Positions 56,661 through 64,000 of a stretch of DNA of 64,000 nucleotides are shown piece after piece. Source of the stretch: Gnetum montanum (Eukaryota > Streptophyta > Gnetopsida > Gnetales > Gnetaceae); contig MNCI01007982.1 in the NCBI GenBank assembly GCA_015680685.1, positions 177,148-241,147 of the forward strand, written 5' to 3'. How positions within the stretch are numbered: position 1 is the stretch's first letter; each line of letters starts with the position of its first letter. The notes below the pieces were generated by a model. The model searched no databases. It saw only the letters and a program-made list of their open reading frames with translations, and was not told the origin of the DNA. The position numbers and the translations under genes were made by a program.

Positions 56661-57095
56661 GAGGCAGACGCAGATGCAGACGCAGACAATGAAGAGCTGA
56701 GGACTGCATCCGCAGGCATGACCAGCCATGAAATCAGAAATGGTGAAGGCCGGTTTGAGGGCGCCTCCGTAAAGAAGGCCTGCCCGATGCTCAGAAACCG
56801 TAACGACTTTGTTGTTCGCGTTTCTGTTGAAGTTCTGTCGGAATGGGAGTCTCCCGTCGCAGAACGTGTGGCTTCCCTCAGCTGGATCGAGCCAAAGTTG
56901 AGCGACGCGGACACCGACGCCGACGCGTGCGATTTCGGTGGAGCGATTGCCAAAAAAAGAGATTTCATGGTCGGATTCAGGATCAGACGCGTGCTGCCAA
57001 GTTTGGAGCTGCCCGGAAACTTGGATCGAGAATTGGGTCCAAGCCACAGGGGGCTGTTGCTGCCAGTAATAGAGGCCAAGCAATAAGTGAAGGCT
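56661..57095 (+). other. C2 CpG-rich segment of unknown origin
   Basis: Following the copia fragment is sequence with CAGACGCAGATGCAGACGCAG (Asp-Ala repeat reading) and long openings on both strands: 56319-57086 plus and 56558-57079 minus. It is much richer in CpG than the neighbours. The plus frame gives ADADADADNEELRTASAG, later DADTDADACDFGG; the minus frame is Ser/Ala-rich. I recognise neither. It may be a captured host fragment. Confidence 0.4.
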
Positions 57096-58127
57096 ACAAC
57101 CGTCCGTCATTCGGTGTCAACATGGTGCATCACTGTTTGCTTTGATCCTCCTCCTGTTTATATTTTAAGTCTGCATTTCTACAATAATAATAATCCTCTG
57201 CAACCTGAAGCTCTACCATTTGATTTCACGTGAATACTTTGTCTCTTCGTATTGTGGAGAGGGTTTCAGACCATTTGATTTGAAGCGGAATTAAAAGTGG
57301 GTCATCGTCAAAGTTACAGAGAAATTCAAACATTGAAAAACAGTTGTTGGCTTGTCAGTATTCTAAATTGACAGGACCTTGGTTTCCTGGCATTGACGTG
57401 ACCTAGAAAACAAAGACACCAAACTTCCCCTGCATGTTGGGAAATTTATGGTTTGACGGTTACCAGGATAGAAATTTTGGAACTCTTGGTATAAAGGAGA
57501 ACCTTTGATTGCACTAATATCGTCATTTTGATTTTTAAACTATTTTTTGTTGAACAGATTTATTGTGTGGGTAGTTAGTTTAAGATGTAAACAAAGATGG
57601 TGGGTTGAACCGGCATCAATGGCATCCTAAATGTTACGTTTGTAGATTACATGTGTAGGTTGTTGCAGAGAATAAATTTTTTATGAGTTTAGTAAAAGAG
57701 TAGTTCAACATGGTAACATTTTTATTACAGTTTATTAATAACATTGTGTTGTCATGGACAGTGTGTTTGGTGTAGGCATGCTTCTTACGGTGAGATATTG
57801 AAACCATAATATCTCATATACAATAATACAATTTAGAAAGAAAATATATCATCGTTGGTTGATTGAGTCGCAATATTTGTTTTAAGGGGTGGATGAGTCA
57901 AAGTCTGTGGCTCGGCTCACCAAATATTGAAATTCATAATTTTATTTTATTTTATTTATGTGTGGTTGAGGACCTATTGTGTATATTTTTCTTTTTACAT
58001 AAAATCTATCTAGCATTTATTGAATTCCTATGAATTTGATCTGTGCATTTTAACTATGCAACTATAATGGCCTACATGTGTATTGATTGTGGCCCCATGT
58101 CTAGCATGGGTGAGGTTGGCCTCAACA

Positions 58128-59373
58128 CTTAGCCCCCAAACTACAAATTGCATACAAGTGCAAGGAGCAACAAAAATCATGAAATTTTAAAAGGAAATGC
58201 AATAGATGGCGAATCAAAAACATCACAAAACAAGGAAATAAAAATTTGGAAGTAAACTATAGTGATCTAAACATGATTAAAATAACCAAATGATCAAAAG
58301 AGACACCAACGTGGGCCATCCAAACCACTATTAAAATATAAATATATAATTTATTATTATTTTAACTAAGATCTATAGATATGTATATATGTATATATAT
58401 AATTAAGCTCTCATTCTTAATATTCTTACAAGGTAAAAGTAAAAGTATGCAAACTATTCTAAGCATGAGACTTTTACAGAACTTAATGAGAAGGACAAGC
58501 TAAAGCTCATGTTAAATCATAGTAAGCCACAACTTTTAGATTTTTCCTTAGGTCTTTTCTTTCTTTTTTTTTAAAACAAAATTCAAAAGGGAAAATGGAG
58601 GTTAGGGTGATGATTGCTGCCGAACTCCATCACGCTCAAGAACTTATTACACTTCCAACGAACATGGTCCTAAATTTTTTTTTTAGGAAACTTTGCTCAT
58701 GGTGTACTTCATTCTTGAGGTAGAAATTCCAACACGAGTCTGGTTGATTAGCTGCATCGCCAAAGGGCATGGTCCTTGCAACAATTTTGCCCATGGTGCA
58801 ATTCAACCCTCATGTATGTGCCTTTGATTGCTATTTAATGGCATCATAGCAGGTCTCCTGGGTGGCTAATGACTCTCAAGTAGAAATGAACACACTTCAC
58901 CTCGTTGCTCACAGGATAGCCATGGATCATCACACCTGAGGGCTAGGGTTTATGAGAAGAAATGATAGAATTTTCCAAGGTCACCTAGTGATTATGACTA
59001 ACCACTCTTCAACATCAAATATCCTACACTCACATGATCATGATGATAACATGATAAGTTTGTATAAATCCAATGCTCTATAATCTAACATAACAAATAA
59101 ACTTAAACCTTGGAATCAATTGGAAAGAGTTATAGTATTATTGAAATATAATATTACATTAATAGTAAATTATATTATACCTACATTATTTTTCAATAGT
59201 GTTAAGATGACCCAATGTCTAGTAACTCAAATGACAAATGATTATTAAAATCATATGAAGAACATAACAATCAAATCAATATGATAAGAAAAAAATAATG
59301 AAAATGCAGACAAAATATGGAAATGCAACTATATACATATGAAATGCAAAGAAAAGAGGAAGAAAACATGTAA
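58128..59373 (-). other. G5 polypurine tract and 3' non-coding region
   Basis: On the minus strand the LTR start is preceded by TAGTTTGGGGGCTAAG (58126-58142), the likely polypurine tract. The rest, up to the end of pol at 59374, is A/T-rich, with a TATATATGT repeat near 58379-58400, and holds no supported gene. Confidence 0.6.
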
Positions 59374-61330
59374 CTAAGAATCTACCAAGTGTCCACATGG
59401 GGCACCTAAGTAGAAATGCTTCAAATGAAATGCATCAAAATTCCTATTCAACCTATGTCCTTGCAAATTAGCAATCTTGAACACATTTGGGGTAGTGATG
59501 TCTATAATTTGGAATGGACCTGACCACATAGGGGAAAACTTAGTTTGAGGGCTAGTTTGACCAGAGGCTCTATCTCTCTTAAGGACTAGGTCACATGCTT
59601 GAAAACTTTTAGCTGCATATTTTTTATCGAACCATCTCTTGATAATTTGTTGATGACCACACATATTTTCGATCGCTTTAACCCTTTTAAACTCTAAGTT
59701 CAAAATGTCACATGATCGTGATATTAGATGCTTGTTAGTTGGTAAGTAGTCTAAAAAGAATTGATATGTAGGAATCTATAAATTAATTGGCAATATGGGT
59801 TACTATCTGTACACTAAATCATATGGTGTAGTCTTAATTGATTCTTTGTAATGAATCTTATCAACCCAAACTACCCATTTTAGTTGTTCATGCCAGGTTC
59901 GTGGATTTTGGGCTACCAACTTCTTAATTCCATCTAATATAATTTTGTTGGAAGATTCAACCAAACCATTACCTTGTGGGTAATATTCGGTTACCGTCTT
60001 GACAATGATGTTATGGTCTTTAGCCCAATTTGTAAACTCTATGGAAATGAAGGCAGGCCCATTATCAACTACTAAAGCATAAGGATAACCATATCTGGAA
60101 ATTATATCATTTTCTAAGAAGCGAATGACCTCACATGATGATGTGGTTTTGGTTGCTTTCACCTCTAACCAATGTGTGCAATAATCAATGGTTGTCAAAA
60201 TGAACTTAGGTAGGGTAGTAGATAAAAGATTGATCACTCTAATAAAATCTAAGGCCCATTGAGAAAATGGTCTTGTTTCTATTATAGGCTGTAACGAGGC
60301 TGAACTTTTGGAATCTTTACCTTTAAATATTTGACATTGGACACACGTCTTAACCAAGTTATAAGGATCATTGATCATAGTAGACCAATAATAACCAGCC
60401 CTCACAAATTTGTGAACTAATGAGTGGTATCCTGGATGTCCTTCATTGTGAAGTTGTTTTAGAGCATTGTTAGCTTGTTCTTGGTTCAAACACTTAAGGT
60501 ATAACCCTTGGAAATTCTTTCTAAATAGTTCACCGCTTATTAGAGCGAATTTAGAACATTTTGACATTAAGAGCTTTTTTTTATATCTAGGTAAATCTAA
60601 GGGACAATAATGGAAGGTTAAATAAAATTTGATATCCCCATACCATGGTTCATACAACTGATTGGGAGCAAATGGAATATCATTTTCCTCATTGATGGAT
60701 AATATATGAAGAGGAATTGATTCTTTATCTTTAGATGCATCACAATTTTCTAATGTTGAAGCTTTAGCTATTAATTTAGCAAGACTAGTCCCTCTAACTA
60801 ACTTTGCTACCTTCCATTGAATATCATATTCTTAGAGCCTCATAACCCATTTAGCACGTTTCTCACTAGGATCTTGTAATTTGGCTAAAGCAACAGTGGT
60901 TGGATCAAGGACAATGACAAAGACTTTCGAGTTTAACAAGTAATAGTGGAATTTCTTCAAGGCTTTTATTACAACATACAATTGCTTCTCTACAAGTGAG
61001 TATCTTAATTATACATCCTTTAAAGGTGCAGACATGAAAGCTATGGGTCTTTCACCTTGATTGTTTATGTCTTGGGTCAAGATAGCAGCAGCTGTAACCT
61101 CGCTAGAAAAGGCATATAAGTAGAAATCAATTTCATACCAAGGAGAAGCTAGGATAGGTGCATCTATTATAGCTTCTTTAATGGCAAGAAACACATTCTT
61201 TCTATCATCTATCCAATGCATATTACTATCTTTCTTAACCATATCATTCAATGATCTAACTAATTCAGCATAGACAAGGATAAATTATTTAACAAAATTA
61301 ATCTTAACAAAGAAAGCCCTTAGATCAGTC
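59374..61330 (-). pseudogene. G5 pol remnant: RNase H and integrase
   Basis: One minus-strand frame with a few stops. It starts in the RT tail (AFFVKINFVK*FILVYAELV, about 61330), then RNase H (AFSSEVTAAAILTQDINNQG, RYSLVEKQLYVVIKALKKFH), then integrase open for 284 codons (60657-59803): zinc motif HNEGHPGYHSLVHKF with CVQCQ, core WALDFIRVI, VVDNGPAF and QGNGLVESSNKIIL, so all three catalytic residues D, D, E are intact. The C-terminal domain ends at 59374 (MWSGPFQIIDITTPNVFKIA). No chromodomain is seen. Confidence 0.87.
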
Positions 61331-61438
61331 TTGGATAAAGAAAGCGAAGTCTTTCTGGTTGTATAGGGTCTTTGTTATTATTTCTCTTTAGCTCAACCAC
61401 TTCATTAGATAGTTTTTGTAGTGAAGTGAGTATTTGAG

Positions 61439-62416
61439 TCATCTGATCTTGAGTTTGGGTTGGTGGTTCAACAGAATTTGATGTCCCGTTTGGTTTACAA
61501 TGGATTGGATCAAGGCTTTAGATTGGTCATCATTCAAACCAATGTTAGATGGTAAAAAGGAAGAGGACATGGGGCCTTGAGAGTAATTACTTAAAGGTTG
61601 AGTTGGTTGAAAGGGAAAAACAACTTGAGGCATAACATTAGACATTTGAAAAGTTAGTAAGAGTAGAGGGTTTGATTGCATAGGGTTACTAACACTCATC
61701 ATCCCAAATTGGGTTTGGATGCTGTTTATAAGGGTTATTTGCTCTAATTCCATAGCTTTAGACATTGCACATTGTATTTCTGTTATGTTGGAATTAGATT
61801 TAATGGCATAAGCGAAGAATGGATCGATGGTAGAGAGATAGAAGTTGAGTATACCATTAGGTTGTGGTCGCATCTCATTTGGCACATAGGCAAGTTGATG
61901 AAAGAATATAAGGTTATAATCCCTAACATTTTCCCCAGGTAACTTTCTTAAGCTAGTAAAGTTGTTTGATGCAATAGCAAGGCTTATAAATTTGTCAAAT
62001 TAATTCAAAAACTTGTTTTTGAATTCTTGTCACGTGTTAATAGAGGCGTTAGGAAGCATTAAGAACCATTGGGTTGTTTTGGTCCTAAATGTTGTTACAA
62101 TGTTGTGGATCCCTAGTAAGGTTTCAAAACATTGTATATGTTGGCGAGCATCATTTATAGGGATTGTAGGATCGAATAACAAATTTATGTTCTGAAGGGA
62201 TTTTGGTATGTCATAGTAGTTATTAAAGTTAAAAGAGTTTCTTACCAAGGGAGCCGAGGGTTGATGGGTTGTCATCTTAGTTTGAGATTTCTTAGGAATT
62301 GAACTTGGAAAAAGTAAAGCTCATTGTTTTCTTAAAATGAAATGACAAGTAGCTGGTTGACTAGGGATAGGAGTAGAAGCTCTTTGTTGAGATGTTTTGT
62401 AATAAGAGTCACTCAT
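61439..62416 (-). pseudogene. gag: G5 gag
   Basis: The minus-strand ATG at 62416 opens MSDSYYKTSQQRASTPIPSQ. The frame continues through MTTHQPSAPLVRNSFNF and the retrotransposon gag domain (NDARQHIQCFETLLGIHNIV, WFLMLPNASINT*QEFKNKF, LRKLPGENVRDYNLIFFHQL) to a Gln/Asn/Pro-rich end at 61439. Only a few stops. No zinc knuckle remains; it went with the deletion that joined gag to the RT tail near 61380. Confidence 0.82.
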
Positions 62417-62737
62417 AAAATGAAAAATAACAGGAAATGTAAAATGCTAATAAACTATGAAAATTAAAGGAAATAGAAAAACATTTAAATACTATATTTT
62501 TATTTATTTTTTATTTTTTAAAAAAGAAAATTGAAATTGCAAAATTTTAGAAAAGTAAATTAAAAGCAAAATGATTTAAATCACCTTACCAAAGCTAGAG
62601 TTAAGGTAAGGATTACTAGAGTATAAATTTGGAGATTTGAAAATGAAACTAAAATAAAGCAATAAAACTGAAAATAGGGAGGCAAAAACAGAAACAGACA
62701 ATGCAAATCAACAGGAAAATAGAGGTTGAGAAACTAG

Positions 62738-62760
62738 CCCTCCTTATAGCACCAAAAAGG
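62738..62760 (-). other. G5 primer binding site region
   Basis: After the minus-strand LTR end (CAACA) comes CCTTTT and then TGGTGCTATAAGGAGGG at 62754-62738. The TGG start and position fit a primer site, but I cannot name the tRNA. Confidence 0.5.
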
Positions 62761-64000
62761 TGTTGATGCATAAATTTTGGACACACCAACACCTGTGAAA
62801 ACTCGTTTTAGGAGACTATCGCCTATAACGCCTCCCGTATGGGTATGGAAACCAAAAATAGTCTCAGCTCGAAAAGGATATGTGACAAAAACAATAATAA
62901 TAATATTTTTAAACAAAATATTGAAAACTTAAATTTAATTTTAGGAGGGTTCTATTATGTTTTGAAAAACATAGTAAAACAACTAAAATCAAAATTAAAT
63001 ATTTGTTCAATTTTTAAAGACGATAAACAATTCAAAACATATCAAATTTTATCTTGTCCCGCCTACCTTACCTTGTCCATCAACTGCTGCAAATGCATGC
63101 AACGTGCACCGTGAACAAAAAGGAGGCTCTGCCGCAGTTCTGCACGTCCATTGCGTCTGCACGCGGCCACCTGCAAGGTGCAGCCGTCCCTGTCACTGCC
63201 TGTTGCCATCTCTACTACGCCGCGTGGGCAGAAAATAGAGAGGAAACGTGTCTGTTTTTGTTTAGAAAAACAAAAAAACCGCTGTGTCTCTACCGATTTT
63301 TTATTTAATATCAGAGAAGAGGCTATGCCCCCTGTTGGCTGCAGGCTTTGGCTGCCCCTTGGCCTTGGGCTAGAAACCCATTAACCACCGTCAACCATTG
63401 CCATGAGAAACGTCGCTATATGTCAGCACGGTGCATCACTGTTTGCTTTGATCCTCCTCCTATTTATATTCTAAGTCTGCATTTCTGCAATAATAACAAT
63501 CCTCTGCAACCTTAAGCTCTACCATTTGATTTCACGTGAATACTTTGTCTCTTTGTATTGCAAAGAGGGTTTCAGACCATTTGATTTGAAGCGGAAGCAG
63601 TGCTTGAAAGTGGGTCGTCAAAGTTACAGAGAAATTCAAACATTGAAGAACAATGGTTAGCTTGTCAGTATTCTAAATTGACGGACCTAGATTTCCCTGC
63701 ATTGACGTGACCCAGAAAACAAAGATACCAAACTTCCCCTGCGTGTTGGGAAATTTACGGTTTGACGATTACCAGGATAGAAATTTTGGAACTCTTCGTA
63801 TAAAAGAGAACCTTTGACTGCACTAATATCGTCATTTTGAGTTTTAAACTGTTTTTCTTAGAACAGATTTATTGCATGGGTAGTTAATTTAAGATGTAAA
63901 CAAAGATGGTGGCGTCGTAAATGTTACGTTTGTGGATTACATGTGTAGGTTGTTAAGTTTTTTATGAGTTTAGTAAAAGAGCAGTTCAACATGATAACAT
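62761..64000 (-). repeat. G5 5' LTR, partial
   Basis: It begins (forward) TGTTGATGCATAAATTTTGG and aligns with 54206 onward, then 55590-55720, then 57114-57718 of the other LTR, skipping the extra segments. The window ends with about 400 bases of this LTR still to come. It represents the LTR without the C2 insertion. Confidence 0.85.

Larger units (their letters stand above)
55730..57114 (+). mobile_element. C2, chimeric Ty1/copia fragment inside the G5 LTR
   Basis: Absent from the other G5 LTR. It begins with a 490-base copia LTR (55730-56219), has an iMet-type primer site and a copia gag start, then jumps to the copia GAG-pre-integrase region and continues into about 430 bases of CpG-rich coding-like sequence. 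No second LTR is recognised and the 3' boundary is approximate; GCTAC at 55725-55729 recurs at 57093-57097 and may be the duplication. Confidence 0.72.
54206..58127 (-). repeat. G5 3' LTR, 3.9 kb, with nested insertion
   Basis: Forward TGTTGATGCATAAA to GGCCTCAACA. The first and last parts align with the 5' LTR (62761 onward), but this copy has extra sequence at about 54871-55587 and 55730-57114, and two local duplications (42-base unit at 54621/54663, 61-base unit near 54707/54768). GC content and CpG are much higher at 54500-57150 than around. The 54496-55667 ORFs are by-products of this composition and no protein family is recognised in them. Confidence 0.82.
54206..64000 (-). mobile_element. 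G5, Ty3/gypsy element with giant LTR, right end outside window
   Basis: Minus-strand element: 5' LTR from 62761 rightward, primer site region, gag, RNase H and integrase, polypurine tract and a 3922-base 3' LTR at 54206-58127. LTR ends are TGTTGAGGCC and GCATCAACA in minus-strand sense. Protease and most of RT are deleted. The insertion target is the A4 leader; CAATG (54201-54205) should be the duplication, its partner being outside the window. Confidence 0.85.

Noticed and set aside
56558-57079. 173-codon minus Ser/Ala-rich ORF
   Set aside because: It overlaps a plus-strand opening in the same CpG-rich segment; neither could be preferred, so no gene is claimed.
62738-62754. Naming the tRNA for the G5 primer site
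   Set aside because: TGGTGCTATAAGGAGGG did not match a tRNA 3' end I know with certainty.
1-64000. CRISPR arrays, bacterial operons, tRNA or rRNA genes
   Set aside because: No regular spacer arrays or structural RNA sequences were seen; the composition is plant repeat DNA.

Overview
This window is a gene-poor, AT-rich block of plant nuclear DNA made almost entirely of nested, decayed retroelements. No host gene, tRNA or rRNA gene could be supported. Plant origin follows from the element types: Athila-like Ty3/gypsy elements primed by tRNA-Asp, plant-type Ty1/copia, a chromodomain Ty3 element, a plant LINE and an endogenous caulimovirid (pararetrovirus). The age and density of the nesting and the giant LTR would suit a large plant genome such as a gymnosperm, but the species is a guess. 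One assembly gap (30235-30976) and a single N (49648) are present.

Layout. 1-18347: an old minus-strand Athila-like element (A0) running off the left edge, split by a complete plus-strand Athila-like element A1 (79-9446, TSD GTATT) and by a chromodomain Ty3 element G2 (11116-16976, TSD GAGGT/GAGGG). A0 abuts a minus-strand Ty1/copia element (18348-22925), then a minus-strand LINE fragment (about 23700-24905). 24906-29936: plus-strand Ty3 element G3 with a 2.6 kb 5' LTR, cut off inside RT. 29937-39495: minus-strand endogenous caulimovirid, about 1.3 genome units head to tail, split by a gap-containing solo LTR (30190-31043). 39862-41752: two Athila-type LTRs head to head; the second is the 3' LTR of minus-strand element A4 (40853-54205). 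A4 carries gag, pol and a 944-codon accessory ORF downstream of pol, and its gag is split by a solo LTR (51657-52611). 54206-64000: minus-strand Ty3 element G5, with a 3.9 kb 3' LTR that contains a chimeric copia fragment, an internally deleted gag-RNaseH-integrase body, and a 5' LTR running off the right edge.

The Athila-type LTRs share TGATGAG/CTCATCA ends, a TATA box and a poly(A) signal held in a predicted hairpin, but have very different U3 regions built from short words repeated in both orientations. The most interesting points are the accessory ORF of A4 with a U3-like module and TATA box upstream of it (a possible internal promoter), the poly(A)-signal hairpin with changing apical stems, the U3 word arrays, the G2 element whose RT-RNaseH-integrase core is replaced by unrecognised coding sequence, the tandem caulimovirid with an open 166-codon ORF after RNase H, and the chimeric insertion inside the G5 LTR.

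All coding regions listed are pseudogenes or fragments. Most stop codons in A1, in the A4 accessory ORF and in the caulimovirid sit where a single C-to-T or G-to-A change from Gln or Trp codons explains them, which fits long silencing by cytosine methylation.
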